Part shown: piece by piece, positions 35,887 through 45,632 of the stretch
Numbering within the stretch: the first letter of the stretch is position 1
Layout: each line of letters begins with the position of its first letter
DNA from: Salinigranum rubrum
GTDB lineage: Archaea > Halobacteriota > Halobacteria > Halobacteriales > Haloferacaceae
DNA: 64,000 nt
Assembly: GCF_002906575.1 (NCBI RefSeq)
Contig: NZ_CP026309.1
Coordinates: 1,984,001-2,048,000, forward strand
Direction: 5' to 3'
Notes under the pieces: generated by a model
Databases searched by the model: none
The model's input: the letters and a program-made list of their open reading frames with translations, nothing else
What the model was told of the DNA's origin: nothing
Made by a program: the position numbers and the translations under genes

Positions 35887-36318
35887 ATGTACCGCCGCCG
35901 TGAGCGGAGAAGTGTGACCGACACGCCCGATTCCGAGCGCACGCGCGTACAGACGTACGTCCCGGCGTATCAAAAAGACGTCTGGCAGGAGCACGCCGAT
36001 GAGTTGGGGATGACACAGAGCGAGTTCGTTCGAACGATGGTCCAGGCGGGTCGCCGTGGGTTTTTGTCGGGAAAACCGGGTCAGAAAGACGGCGATTCCG
36101 GAGGGGCGTCTTCGGCCTCCAACCCCCAGGGTACAGGCATCGAAAACACGGTCGTAGAGACCCTCTCGAACGAGGGTGCGCTCGACTGGGATCAACTCCT
36201 CGCGCGCCTCACCGCGGACGTCGAGGACCGACTCGACGAGGCGCTCTCAGAACTTCAGGGCGAGAACCGGGTCCAGTACAGCGGACGCGACGGGGGGTAC
36301 GTGCTGACCGATGAGTGA
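35887..36318 (+). CDS. DUF5805-type DNA-binding-like protein
   Basis: A 143-residue protein. The segment VQTYVPAYQKDVWQEHAD and GMTQSEFVRTMVQAGRRGF form a ribbon-helix-helix-like N-terminal domain; a Gly/Ser linker leads to a winged-helix-like C-terminus (LDWDQLLARLTADVEDRLDEA). It resembles haloarchaeal DUF5805 proteins commonly seen beside tyrosine recombinases. The alternative GTG at 35914 would drop the basic MYRRRERRS. Its stop overlaps the recombinase start by eight bases, so the pair is translationally coupled and it may control or assist the recombinase. Confidence 0.75.
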   Translation: MYRRRERRSVTDTPDSERTRVQTYVPAYQKDVWQEHADELGMTQSEFVRTMVQAGRRGFLSGKPGQKDGDSGGASSASNPQGTGIENTVVETLSNEGALDWDQLLARLTADVEDRLDEALSELQGENRVQYSGRDGGYVLTDE

Positions 36319-37329
36319 GACGACGACGGACCCGATAGCGTACTTCCTGCAGGACATGGAGTACTACGGTCGGTCGGACCGAACGCGCGAGGCGTACCAG
36401 CGCGTTCTGGAGGATTTCGCGTCGTTTCTCGACGCGCAGTCGACGACGTTCGAGGCGGCGACGAACCGCGACTGCATGGCGTGGATCCACCGCCAACGGG
36501 GCCAGGCGGCCGAGAGCACCGTCGCCACTTACGCGGCGTACCTCCACCGCTTCTACGCCTACATGAACTCGGTCGACGCCTTCGAGGCCAACCCCATGAC
36601 GCTCGTGATGGAGGAACTCGACGAACGCATCGAGACGAACCCGACGCGACGCGACGTGTCGGTCGCGGAGATGCGGGCGTTCGTCCGCGGCATCTCGCAT
36701 CCACTGGACCGAGCGGTCGTCGTGACGCTCCTGAAGACGGGTATCCGCGTGGGTGAACTCTGTAACCTCGACCTGCGCGACCTGCGACTGACCGGCAGTA
36801 GCGCCGCGGAGGCGTACGATTTGACCGGCCGCCCACAGCTAGAGGGGCGCGGGGACTCGCTGTTCGTCTCCTCGAAACCGACTCGCGGGCAGGTGACCCA
36901 CGGCGAGCGCCGCGAGGACTCGAACAAGCGCAAGCGCTCGACGGTCGTCCCCGTCGACGACGAACTCGCGACCGTCCTCACGGAGTGGTTGGCGATCCGT
37001 CCTGACGCGCGTTCCCCTGCGGACCCGCTGTTCGTGCGGACGCGTGACCACTGGGGGGCCCGCCTCTCCGCGAAGGCGGCCCGCCGAATCGTGGTCGCTC
37101 ACGCGGAAGCGGCGGGGTGGCACCGAACAGGTGGGGGAAGCGACGAGAACGTCACCCCCCACTACTTCCGGCACTTCTTCACGACCCACATGCGCGACCG
37201 AACCGGCGACCGGGGCATCGTGAAGTACCTCCGCGGCGACGTCGCGGGAGACATCATCGACACGTACACCCACAACTGGGGGACCGGGTGCGAGAGACGT
37301 ACGAACAGCACGTCTACTCGCTGTGTTGA
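36311..37329 (+). CDS. XerC/D-like tyrosine recombinase (frameshift near 3' end)
   Basis: The corrected gene encodes about 339 residues. The N-terminal SAM-like DNA-binding part (residues 1-100: SDRTREAYQRVLEDFASFLD) precedes the catalytic domain: Arg in TGIRVGELCNLDL, Lys/His region, HYFRHFFTTHM and the nucleophile Tyr in IIDTYTH. The frame is lost after NWG at a G5 run (37278-37282); one added base gives the expected tail (DRVRETYEQHVYSLC). The catalytic residues lie before the break. No attachment repeats or phage genes were seen, so it may be a chromosomal resolvase rather than an element integrase. Confidence 0.85.
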
Positions 37330-37571
37330 GCGTGGGTCCGACCCCCGTGTTTCTTGGAAGCGGGCGGTCGAAAATGTTGGTAATCTAATTATTCTGGCGT
37401 CGGTCGAACGACGGATAAACTTCATAGTGCTATATTCAATCCGTGCCCGTGGAGAAGGACTCGGCCCGGTCGAGAGAGGGTGGCCTCAGCGGCGGAGAGC
37501 ATCTCCACAGTCCGCGGCGTGAACGCTCGGGAACCGAAGAAATCGCAGTCAGCGCAGGAACGAGAGTCGTC

Positions 37572-37820
37572 TCAGTCGTCGAGTTCGAGCGTGATGAGGC
37601 CGGCACCGGCCTCGATCTCGGCCTCGTTCTCGGCGATGATCTCGCTGACTACGCCGTCTTTCTCGCTCGTGACGTCGTAGAAGTTCTTCATCACGCCGAC
37701 CAGGGCGACGGTGTCGCCGGCGGAGACGCTGTCGCCGACCTCGACGAACGGCGGGTCTTCGGGGTCTGGACTGCGGTAGAACACGCCCGGCATCGGGGCT
37801 TCGATGGTGAATGTCGTCAT
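37572..37820 (-). CDS. biotin carboxyl carrier protein-like (biotinyl/lipoyl domain)
   Basis: An 82-residue single domain with the biotinyl-domain fold; the acceptor Lys45 sits in VGVMKNFYDV, where classical BCCPs have EAMKM. It would carry CO2-biotin between a carboxylase and a transferase. It directly follows pxpC (73-base gap, same strand) and lies close to a biotin carboxylase gene at 40303, so the three parts of a biotin-dependent reaction are together. The MKN variant means biotinylation is likely but not certain. Confidence 0.78.
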   Translation of the reverse strand: MTTFTIEAPMPGVFYRSPDPEDPPFVEVGDSVSAGDTVALVGVMKNFYDVTSEKDGVVSEIIAENEAEIEAGAGLITLELDD

Positions 37821-37893
37821 AGGTGAGGGAACGTGGTATCGACGTACCGTACAGTGTTCGCAGTCATAAACGTTGCCTCGGGTCGGGGACGCG

Positions 37894-38856
37894 TCACGCG
37901 AGCGACTCCCGGACCTCGTCGAGCAGCGCCTGTTCCTCGTGTCGGGCGTCGAGTGCCTCGTCGACCGTGACCGACTCGAAGTACACCTCCTCGTGAGTGC
38001 GTCGCTGTCCGAGCAGGTTCCGGTCGCTGCTCACGACGGTGCCGACGGTCGCGTACCCGCCTCCCGTCACCGCGTCCCGCATCAACACGATGGGGAGCGT
38101 CGACACCTGGATGGAGCCGACGGGGTACCCCAGGTCGACCACGTTCGAGGGGTCCGGCCCGGCACCGAACGGCTGGTCGCGCGGTTCGAACTCGATGTCG
38201 ACCCCTTCGAGGCGGTAGCCGACGCGGTCGGCGTCGGCCTTCACCTTCCACGGTTCGCTGCAGAGTTCCTCGCGGCTCTCGTCGGTGAGCCGGTAGTCAC
38301 ACAGCCCCAGGACGACGCGGATAGGGTCGCTGTCGTCGTACGAGGGAACGGCGTTCGAGGGAGTCGTTCGGCCTGTCAGTCCCCCGGTGTCGGCGTCGCC
38401 GACCGCGAGGGTGTCGCCCTCCGCCAGCGTTCGGCCGTCGTAGCCGCCGATACCGACCAAGGTGTACGTCGACCGGCTTCCCATCACGGGTTCGACGTCG
38501 ATGCCACCGGCGACAGCGAGATACGTCCTTGCCCCTTCGGTCGCGAACTGCATCGAGAGTTCGTCGCCCGCTTCGACCTCGACCGACTCCCACATCGGCA
38601 CCGACTCGCCCGCGAGTTCGCCGGCCATCGTCGCGCCCGCGAGCGCGATGACGGTGTCCTCCTCGAACCGGAGGTCACACCCCTTGTACGTCATTTCGAG
38701 GGTCGCGTCCGACGGGTCGTTGCCCACGAGGTAGTTCGCGACGGTGTGTGAGTACTGGTCCATCGCGCCCGAGGGAGGCATCCCGATGTGGTAGTGGCCG
38801 AAGCGTCCGTCGTCTTGGACCGTCGTCGAGAGGCCGCCGTCGAGAACGCGGATCAT
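37894..38856 (-). CDS. pxpC: 5-oxoprolinase subunit C / biotin-dependent carboxyltransferase family
   Basis: A 320-residue protein of the PxpC/KipA (AHS2) family. It opens MIRVLDGGLSTTVQDDGRFG and continues HIGMPPSGAMDQYSH, the typical start of the family; LTGRTTPSNAVPSYDDSD precedes the conserved C-terminal GPDPSNVVDLG. PxpC acts with PxpA and PxpB to open 5-oxoproline (pyroglutamate) to glutamate with ATP; related domains occur in urea amidolyase. Its start overlaps the pxpB stop in ATGA, so the two are coupled. The carrier-protein gene follows. Confidence 0.88.
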   Translation of the reverse strand: MIRVLDGGLSTTVQDDGRFGHYHIGMPPSGAMDQYSHTVANYLVGNDPSDATLEMTYKGCDLRFEEDTVIALAGATMAGELAGESVPMWESVEVEAGDELSMQFATEGARTYLAVAGGIDVEPVMGSRSTYTLVGIGGYDGRTLAEGDTLAVGDADTGGLTGRTTPSNAVPSYDDSDPIRVVLGLCDYRLTDESREELCSEPWKVKADADRVGYRLEGVDIEFEPRDQPFGAGPDPSNVVDLGYPVGSIQVSTLPIVLMRDAVTGGGYATVGTVVSSDRNLLGQRRTHEEVYFESVTVDEALDARHEEQALLDEVRESLA

Positions 38857-39757
38857 TCGTACAGCACCTCCACCAACCGCTCGTTGTACCCATCCGGGTC
38901 CGCGAAGAACTCCTCGGGGAGAACTCCACGTCGACGGTGGTGAACTCGAACGTCCCCGCTTCGACCTCCTCGCGGATGGCGTCGTACTCGGCGCGGTCTA
39001 TCTGTCTGAATTTGAGGATGTCACCCGGGTTGGGGAACACCATCGACTCGGTGAAGTCGGGGAGCTCCTGGTCGACGTCGAGCACCTCGACCGGGGTTCG
39101 CCCGTACAACTGGTAGCCGCCGGCCCCTTTGACGGGATACACCGCGGTGAACGCCCCCCCGTACCCGACCGCGCGCGACGGCGTCGCGGTCCGCGGCTGG
39201 ACGTACTTGGGAACTTCGATCTGTCGGTCCTTGGGTACCATCTGGAAGCACCACGGCAAGCCGGGGACGAAGCCGACCATCGTCACCATGTGCGGCGAAC
39301 CCGAGTGGGCATCGATGAACGCTTCGACGGAGTCGAAGCCGTTGATGCGCGCCGAGTACTCCAGGTCTGTCGCGTCGGGGTCCTGGTGGTTGTCTCGGAA
39401 CTGCATCAGCGTCTCGTGGGTCCACTCGTCCTGGTAGAGGACGGGGAAGTCGACGATGCGGGTGTCCCACTCGAAGTCCGAGAGGTCGGTCTCGCTTGCG
39501 ATCTCTTTCAGTTCCGCGACGAGGTCTGTCGGGGAGATCTCGTCGGGATCGAAGTGGACGAGGTACGACGCGTTCGACGGACAGATCTCGTCGACGCCCG
39601 GGAGGTCGCGCTCGCGTATCTGCTGGGTGATGGCCATCGCCTGGAAGTTGGCGTCGAAGCTCATCTCCTCGCTCAGTTCGACGAACACGTAGTCGTCCGC
39701 GCCGTGTTCGTACCGCGGCTCGGGGAGCTCCGTCGGGGTGATGCGTTCTGCGGACAT
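38853..39757 (-). CDS. pxpB: 5-oxoprolinase subunit B (frameshift in sequence)
   Basis: The corrected gene encodes about 301 residues of the PxpB/KipI (AHS1) family. The conserved MVTMVGFVPGLPWCFQM, RTATPSRAVGYGGAFTAVYP and GGYQLYGRTPVEV segments are present. The frame is lost at a G4 run (38916-38919) near the end; one added base gives FSPEEFFADPDGYNERLVE and a stop overlapping the pxpC start. The start at 39757 (MSAERITPTELPEP) is supported by a TATA box about 30 bases upstream. Known pairing with PxpC forms the lactam-opening part of 5-oxoprolinase. Confidence 0.85.
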
Positions 39758-40302
39758 CGGTGATAGTGGATTGTCAGCAGGTACCGAATTATAGGTGACG
39801 GTCATCGTGGCATGTGAGTCGGCACGACAGGTGTTCGGTAGAGGTATCAGTGGCCGCCTGGGAATGTCTCCTCACATCGGCCGGAGGGTGACTGATACGG
39901 GCGAGAAAACCGTGCGACAGACCCCCCAACCGGTCGCTCGCGGACGGAGCCGCGAGCCGACCCTCGCGCGCCGCTCGGTCGTTGCACTCACTCGCTTCCG
40001 CGCGCCGACCGCCACTGACGAGCCGGTGCGGTGGCGCGTGCTGGCGCGATTGTCTGTCGCGTCGGCACCGCGCGAGGGATGAGTGAGCGAGCATGCGAGC
40101 GAACGAGTCGGCTGGGGAGGCTCGTGGCCGCACCGCGCCCGTCTACCGTGCAGTCGCTGTCTCGTCGGTCGTGCTGGCTTCCCGTACCCTCTCAACGCCA
40201 CGCTGGCCGGTCTTCTCACTCACCCCACACCCACACACCGATTCGAGCGAGCCGAATCGACTTACCCCCGGATATATATCCGTGCTCACTATACCCAGCG
40301 AC
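39758..40302. other. divergent regulatory region between pxpB and the biotin carboxylase gene
   Basis: A 545-base region with outward promoters at both ends: AATTATAG (39787-39794) for pxpB and a palindromic TATA element (40269-40282) for the carboxylase. The middle is GC-rich and contains copies of a dispersed haloarchaeal-type repeat in both orientations (about 39898-39935 minus, 40110-40157 plus). Open frames across it look like shadows. Confidence 0.6.
40269..40282 (+). promoter_or_regulatory. palindromic TATA element of the biotin carboxylase gene
   Basis: CGGATATATATCCG is a perfect 14-base palindrome that contains the TATA box, centred about 28 bases before the ATG at 40303. This fits a leaderless transcript, and the palindrome could double as a repressor site. 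Confidence 0.6.
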
Positions 40303-41712
40303 ATGTTCGAGCGCGTCCTGGTCGCCAACCGGGGAGAGATAGCGATCCGTGTCATCAACGCCTGCCACGAGTTGGGAGTCGAAGCCGTCGCGGTGTACAG
40401 CGATGCCGACGAGACGGCGAAACACGTCAGGCACGCGGACCTCGCGGTCCACGTCGGCGGGTCGATGGCGTCGAAGAGCTACCTCGATATGGACGCGCTC
40501 GTCGACGCCGCTCACGAGTCGGGCGCCGAGGCGGTCCACCCCGGCTACGGCTTCCTCGCGGAGAACGCGACGTTCGCCCGACGGGTCGTCGACGAGGGCC
40601 TCACCTGGGTCGGTCCGTCGGCGGACGTGATGGAACAACTGGGCGAGAAGACCAAGTCTCGAAAGGTGATGCAGTCGGCCGGTGTCCCCATCGTTCCGGG
40701 GACGACCGACCCGGTGACCGAAGCTTCGGAAGTCGAATCCTTCGCCGAGGAACACGGCTACCCCATCGCCATCAAGGCCGACGGCGGCGGCGGCGGGCGC
40801 GGGCTGAAGGTCGTCGACAGCGACGACTCGATTCCCGAGGCGCTCCAGGCGGCGAAGCGCGAGGGCGAGGCGTACTTCGACAACCCCGACATGTACGTCG
40901 AGAAGTTCCTCGAAAACCCCAGACACATCGAGGTGCAGGTCATCGCCGATGCCCACGGGCAAGTCCGCCACCTCTACGAGCGGGACTGCTCCCTCCAGCG
41001 CCGACAACAGAAAGTGCTGGAGGAGACGCCCTCGCCGTCGCTCACGCCCGAACTCCGGGAGGAACTCTGTGAATCGGCGAGACACGGCATGGCGGAAGCC
41101 GGCTACACCAACGCCGGCACGGTGGAGTTCCTCTACGAGGAGAGCGCTGCGTCGGAGACGCAGCGAGGAGACGGCGAAGCCGTCGAGGGCGACTTTTACT
41201 TCTTAGAAGTGAACACTCGCATCCAGGTCGAACACCCCCTCTCGGAGATTACGACCGGCATCGACCTCGTGGCGTGGCAGCTCCGGGTGGCCGCCGGCGA
41301 GGAACTCGACTTCTCCCAGGAGAGCGTCGAGCCCCGCGGCGCGGCGATGGAGTTCCGAATCAACGCCGAGGACGCCGCGAACGACTTCGCTCCGCGGCCG
41401 GGCGAACTCACGACGTATCGCCCACCTCGCGGCATCGGCGTCCGCGTCGACGACGGCGTCGACGAGGGCGACGGTATCTCGCCCTTCTACGACTCGCTCG
41501 TCGGGAAGTTCATCGTCCACGCCGAGAACAGGGAGGCAGTGATCCGTCGGTCGAAACGCGCGCTCCGGGAGGCCGCCGTCGAGGGCATCCCGACGACGAT
41601 TCCGTTCCACCGGACGATGCTCGACGACGAGCGCTTCCGGAACAACGAGCACACGACGAAGTTCATCGACGAGTCGTTCGACCTGTCGACAGTGCCCGCG
41701 TGGGAGGAGTAG
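40303..41712 (+). CDS. biotin carboxylase (AccC/PccA-like)
   Basis: A 469-residue ATP-grasp enzyme that carboxylates biotin using bicarbonate and [23 protein letters not shown] starts the family; [30 protein letters not shown] (Gly-rich ATP loop), [26 protein letters not shown] and [18 protein letters not shown] are all conserved. It lacks the biotin domain found in fused alpha subunits, so it needs a separate carrier such as the one at 37572. It is transcribed away from pxpBC and converges with pxpA, placing it inside the oxoprolinase cluster. The start at 40303 is fixed by the family N-terminus and the TATA element. Confidence 0.92.
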   Translation: MFERVLVANRGEIAIRVINACHELGVEAVAVYSDADETAKHVRHADLAVHVGGSMASKSYLDMDALVDAAHESGAEAVHPGYGFLAENATFARRVVDEGLTWVGPSADVMEQLGEKTKSRKVMQSAGVPIVPGTTDPVTEASEVESFAEEHGYPIAIKADGGGGGRGLKVVDSDDSIPEALQAAKREGEAYFDNPDMYVEKFLENPRHIEVQVIADAHGQVRHLYERDCSLQRRQQKVLEETPSPSLTPELREELCESARHGMAEAGYTNAGTVEFLYEESAASETQRGDGEAVEGDFYFLEVNTRIQVEHPLSEITTGIDLVAWQLRVAAGEELDFSQESVEPRGAAMEFRINAEDAANDFAPRPGELTTYRPPRGIGVRVDDGVDEGDGISPFYDSLVGKFIVHAENREAVIRRSKRALREAAVEGIPTTIPFHRTMLDDERFRNNEHTTKFIDESFDLSTVPAWEE

Positions 41713-41727
41713 GCGGGACGGATCCCG

Positions 41728-42489
41728 TCAGACCAGGTCGTCGAGGCCGACGAGTTCGATGCCGTACTCGTCGACCGCCTCGTGGATGGCTTCGAGGTAT
41801 TCGACGGCGTTCGGGCCGTCGCCGTGGACGCAGATGCTCTCGGCCGGCACTTCGATGGTCTCTCCGGTGGCCGTCTCGACGGTCCCCTCGGTGGCGATGG
41901 AGACGAACCGTTCGACCACTTCCTCGGGTGGTTTGGGCTCCATCTGCTTCTCGACGATGAGGCTCCTGTCCTCCCGGTACAGGATGTCGACGTACCCCTC
42001 GAACACCGCCCGCAGGTCGTCGAACTCCTGGGCCACCTCGTAGATGTGCATGTCGGTCGCGAGGTAGATGAGGTCCGGATCCACTTCGAGAATCCCTTCC
42101 ATCACGGCGCGCGCGTGGTCTTCGCTCTGTGAGAGCATCGAGTACATCGCGCCGTGGGGCTTGACGTGCTGGACGCTCGTCCCGTGGCGGGCGGCGAACG
42201 CGTCGAGCGCCCCGAGCTGGTAGACCACGTAGTCGCGCACCTCTTCGGGCGTGGCGTCCATCGTCCGTCGCCCGAAGCCCATCATGTCCGGGAGGCCGGG
42301 GTGGACGCCGACGCCGACGTCGTGTTCGGCCGCCAGTTCGACCGTCTCGCGCATGACGTGGGGGTCGCCCGCGTGGAAGCCGCCCGCGATGTTCGCCGAC
42401 GTGATGTACGGCATTACCTCCCCATCCCTTCCCATGGTGTAGTTGCCGAAGCTCTCGCCCATGTCGCAGTTGATGTCGATTCGAGCCAT
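41728..42489 (-). CDS. pxpA: 5-oxoprolinase subunit A (LamB/YcsF family)
   Basis: A 253-residue protein. The family markers [17 protein letters not shown] at the N-terminus, [44 protein letters not shown] and the C-terminal [14 protein letters not shown] are all present. With PxpB and PxpC it forms ATP-dependent 5-oxoprolinase. The start at 42489 is the natural one; the open frame continues upstream only as the antisense of the aminotransferase gene. It is separated from pxpBC by the biotin carboxylase and converges with it 16 bases apart. Confidence 0.92.
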   Translation of the reverse strand: MARIDINCDMGESFGNYTMGRDGEVMPYITSANIAGGFHAGDPHVMRETVELAAEHDVGVGVHPGLPDMMGFGRRTMDATPEEVRDYVVYQLGALDAFAARHGTSVQHVKPHGAMYSMLSQSEDHARAVMEGILEVDPDLIYLATDMHIYEVAQEFDDLRAVFEGYVDILYREDRSLIVEKQMEPKPPEEVVERFVSIATEGTVETATGETIEVPAESICVHGDGPNAVEYLEAIHEAVDEYGIELVGLDDLV

Positions 42490-42565
42490 ACGCCACCGAT
42501 TGACACGACGTGGATTAACGGTTGTGTTCGCGGAGACGTGGAAACCGGCTGCCACCTGAGCCAAA

Positions 42566-42572
42566 CCTATTT
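42566..42572 (+). promoter_or_regulatory. TATA-like box of the first aminotransferase gene
   Basis: CCTATTT lies about 28 bases before the ATG at 42598. Because it overlaps the alternative in-frame ATG at 42574, it favours 42598 as the start. Confidence 0.5.
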
Positions 42573-42597
42573 CATGGCGCTCTTCGACGTGAGGAGT

Positions 42598-44015
42598 ATG
42601 ACCGCCGGCCCACCGATCGAAGACGTCCACTTCGCCGACGCACCACAGATGAACACCTCGATTCCCGGCCCCGAGTCGAAGCGGCTGCTCGACCGCCAGC
42701 GCGAGGTCGACACGAGCGCGGTCGCCTACCCGCGAAGCGTCCCCATCGCCCTCGACGAGGGCCGAGGAGCCACCATCCGAGACGTCGACGGCAACGTCTT
42801 TCTCGACTTCTTCGCCGGTATCGGCGTTCTCAACGTCGGTCACTCGAACCCCTACGTGCTGGAGGCCGTCAACGCCCAGACCGAGAAACTCGTCCACACC
42901 ATCGACTTCCCGACCGAAGCGCGCATCGAGTTCATCGAGCGGCTGAACGACATCGCGCCCGGCGGGCTGAAGGACCACAACAAGGTGGTCTTCGGCGGAC
43001 CCAGCGGCTCGGACGCCATCGAGGGCTCCATCAAACTCGCCAAGCACAACACCGGTCGCGACGCCCTGATGGCGTTCGAGGGCTCGTACCACGGCGGCAC
43101 CACCGGGGCGCTGAGCCTCACCGGCGGCCGCAAGTACAAGGAGGGGTACGACCCCTTGCTTCCGGACGTCCGCCACGTTCCCTATCCCTACCCGCTCCGC
43201 GAACGAGGGGACGCCGACGCGGAGAACGCCCGCGCGGTCTGTCCGACGTCCGACTGCTGTAGCGACCTCTCGTGTGCCCGGTCGCTCGAACGCGTCCAGG
43301 CCGCGGTCGAAGACCCCTACGCCGGGCATGAGAAGCCCGCGGCCATCTGGGTCGAACCGATCCAGGGCGAGGGCGGCGTCGTCGTCCCCCGGAGGGCTTC
43401 CTGCAGGGGCTGCGCGACATCGCCGACGACAACGACGTGATGCTCGTCTTCGACGAGATTCAGTCCGGGTTCGGCCGGACCGGCGAGTGGTGGGCCTCAG
43501 AGTGGCACGGCGTCACCCCCGACGCGATGACGATGGCGAAGGGCATCGGCGGCGCCGGCATCCCGCTCGGCGCGATGATGTACCACGAGGAGTACGACAC
43601 GTGGGGGCCGGGCGGTCACATCGGCACGTTCAGAGGGAACATCCCCGCGATGCGCGGCGGCATCGCCGCAATCGACTACATCGAGTCGCACGGCCTGCTG
43701 GACCACGCCGTCGACCTGGGCGAGTACATCAGAGGACGGCTCCGCGAGGCCGACAGCGACCACCTCGCCGAGGTGCGTGGGAAGGGCCTGTTCATCGGCG
43801 CGGAGTTCGTCGACAGCGAGGGCCAGCCCTCGAAGGAGGCGAAGGCCATGGTGAAAGACGTCCAGACGTACTGTTACGAACACGGCGTTCTGGTGTGGAC
43901 CGCCGGTCGGCAGGGGACTGTCCTCCGACTCCTCCCCTCGCTGGTCATGACGCACGAGCAGGCCGAAACCGGGCTGGACATCGTCGTCGAGGCCATCGAG
44001 GCACAGGTCGACTGA
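42598..44015 (+). CDS. class III aminotransferase, 4-aminobutyrate-type (frameshift in sequence)
   Basis: The corrected gene encodes about 472 residues of the omega-amino acid:2-oxo acid aminotransferase group. [37 protein letters not shown] and [15 protein letters not shown] precede the break; [17 protein letters not shown] and the PLP Lys in [15 protein letters not shown] follow it. The frame is lost at a C5 run (43386-43390); one added base gives [18 protein letters not shown] Cys-rich insert ([12 protein letters not shown]) sits near residue 220. Probable amino donors are GABA, beta-alanine or similar, which would fit the ring-opening genes around it. Confidence 0.85.
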
Positions 44016-44099
44016 CCCGACCGTCGGACCCGGTTCGTGTCGGCGCGGTGAGGCGGCACGGAAGATTAATCTCGGCGTCCCCCGAACCGCACTGATACG

Positions 44100-45443
44100 A
44101 TGGCCACTGAAGACCAAGAGACCGTGGACGCGGGGCTGAACGACGTCGAACGGACCGACAAGGAGTACGTCTTCGGGACGTGGGCGTACCAGAGCGAGGT
44201 GAGCCCGACCGAAATCGTGGGCGGAGACGGCGTTTACTTCACCGACGCGCGCGGCAACCGCCGGCTGGACTTCTCGGCGCAGTTGATGTGCTCGAACCTC
44301 GGCCACTCCGCCGACCGCGTGGCCGACGCGATGGCCGAGCAGGCGCGGACGGGCGCGTACTTCGCCCCGTCGCTGACGACGGAGAACCGCGCGGAGTTGG
44401 GACGGCTACTCGCCGAGGTCACTCCGGGAGACCTCTCGAAGACGTTCTTCTCCACTTCGGGGACCGAAGCGGTCGAAGCCGCCATCAAGATCGCTCGCCT
44501 CTACACGGGCAAGCACAAGATCATGTCGCGGTACCGGTCGTACCACGGCGCGACCTACGGCTCCATCTCCGTGACGGGCGACCCGCGACGGCTGATGGCC
44601 GAACCCGCCCTGCCGGGAACCATCAAGGCACCGGACCCCTACGCGTACGGCTCCACGCTGGAGCCGATGGAGAGCCTCGAATACATCGACGAGATGCTCA
44701 TGCTCGAAGGCGACACCGTCGCCGCCGTCCTCGTCGAACCGGTCGTCGGCTCGAACGGCATCCTCGTCCCGCCGACGGAGTACCTCCCTCGCCTGAAGGA
44801 AATCGCCCACGACCACGGCGCGCTACTCATCTGCGACGAGGTGATGGCCGGCTTCGGCCGGTGTGGCGAGTGGTTCGGGTCGGACGTCTTCGACGTCACG
44901 CCCGACATCATGACGATGGCGAAGGGACTCACCGGAGCCTACGCCCCGCTCGGGGCGACGACGGTCACCCCCGAAATCGCCGCACACTTCGAGGACAACA
45001 TGTTCTGTCACGGCCACACTTACGCCGGGCATCCCGTCGCCGTTGCGGCCGGCCGCGCGGCGGTGGAGACGTACATCGACGACGACCTCATCCCGCACGC
45101 CCGCGAGATGGGCGAGTACCTCGGCGACGAACTGGAGAAAGTCGCCGCCGACCACCCGAGCGTCGGCGAAGTGAGGGGCGTGGGCCTGTTCCGCGGCGTG
45201 GAACTCACCAAGAAGGAGGGCGAGCGCGTCCCCTTCGGCGAACGAAAGGACAAGATATCGAAGGGCAAGACGGTCGTCGACGAGGTGTCGGGTCACGCGT
45301 GGAAGAACGGGATGCATCTGGCGAACATGATCAACACGCTCATCATCGCGCCGCCGGTCGTCATCAGCGAGGACGAGGTCGACGAGGCGGTCGCCATCCT
45401 CGACGAGGCGCTCCGCGTGAGCGACGACGCGATGGAGAACTGA
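44100..45443 (+). CDS. class III aminotransferase (beta-alanine/taurine-pyruvate type)
   Basis: A 447-residue intact omega-aminotransferase. FSAQLMCSNLGHS, KTFFSTSGTEAVEAAIKIA, RYRSYHGATYGSISVTG, ICDEVMAGFGRCGEWF and the PLP Lys in TMAKGLTGAYAPLGA are conserved. It resembles taurine- or beta-alanine-pyruvate aminotransferases more than the neighbour at 42598, so the two probably have different substrates. Beta-alanine is the product of dihydrouracil breakdown, for which a hydantoinase and a carbamoylase lie downstream. A TATA-like GATTAATC (44065-44072) precedes the ATG at 44100 by about 28 bases. Confidence 0.9.
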   Translation: MATEDQETVDAGLNDVERTDKEYVFGTWAYQSEVSPTEIVGGDGVYFTDARGNRRLDFSAQLMCSNLGHSADRVADAMAEQARTGAYFAPSLTTENRAELGRLLAEVTPGDLSKTFFSTSGTEAVEAAIKIARLYTGKHKIMSRYRSYHGATYGSISVTGDPRRLMAEPALPGTIKAPDPYAYGSTLEPMESLEYIDEMLMLEGDTVAAVLVEPVVGSNGILVPPTEYLPRLKEIAHDHGALLICDEVMAGFGRCGEWFGSDVFDVTPDIMTMAKGLTGAYAPLGATTVTPEIAAHFEDNMFCHGHTYAGHPVAVAAGRAAVETYIDDDLIPHAREMGEYLGDELEKVAADHPSVGEVRGVGLFRGVELTKKEGERVPFGERKDKISKGKTVVDEVSGHAWKNGMHLANMINTLIIAPPVVISEDEVDEAVAILDEALRVSDDAMEN

Positions 45444-45464
45444 GGCGCGAACAGCGAGGGAGAT

Positions 45465-45472
45465 TTTTATGT
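45465..45472 (+). promoter_or_regulatory. TATA-like element upstream of the amidase
   Basis: TTTTTATG lies about 160 bases before the amidase ATG (45633). Its transcript would have a long leader that carries a 45-codon open frame from 45496 overlapping the amidase start; whether that frame is translated is unknown. Confidence 0.4.
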
Positions 45473-45632
45473 GACTCGCCGGTGACCGAGAGCGCATGCG
45501 CCGCCTGCTGCAGCCACAGCCATCGTCGAACCGTGACCGTCTCCGCGTGCCGTTCGCACTGCGGCCCGCCGGAGGGAACGACCGCCGCACGAGACGTGAC
45601 CGCACCGCGCGTCGACGACCGCGGTGGCACCC

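Noticed and set aside
36311-37329. Recombinase as evidence of a provirus or integrative element
   Set aside because: No phage, plasmid, toxin or transposase genes, no tRNA target and no flanking direct repeats were found; adjacent genes are ordinary.
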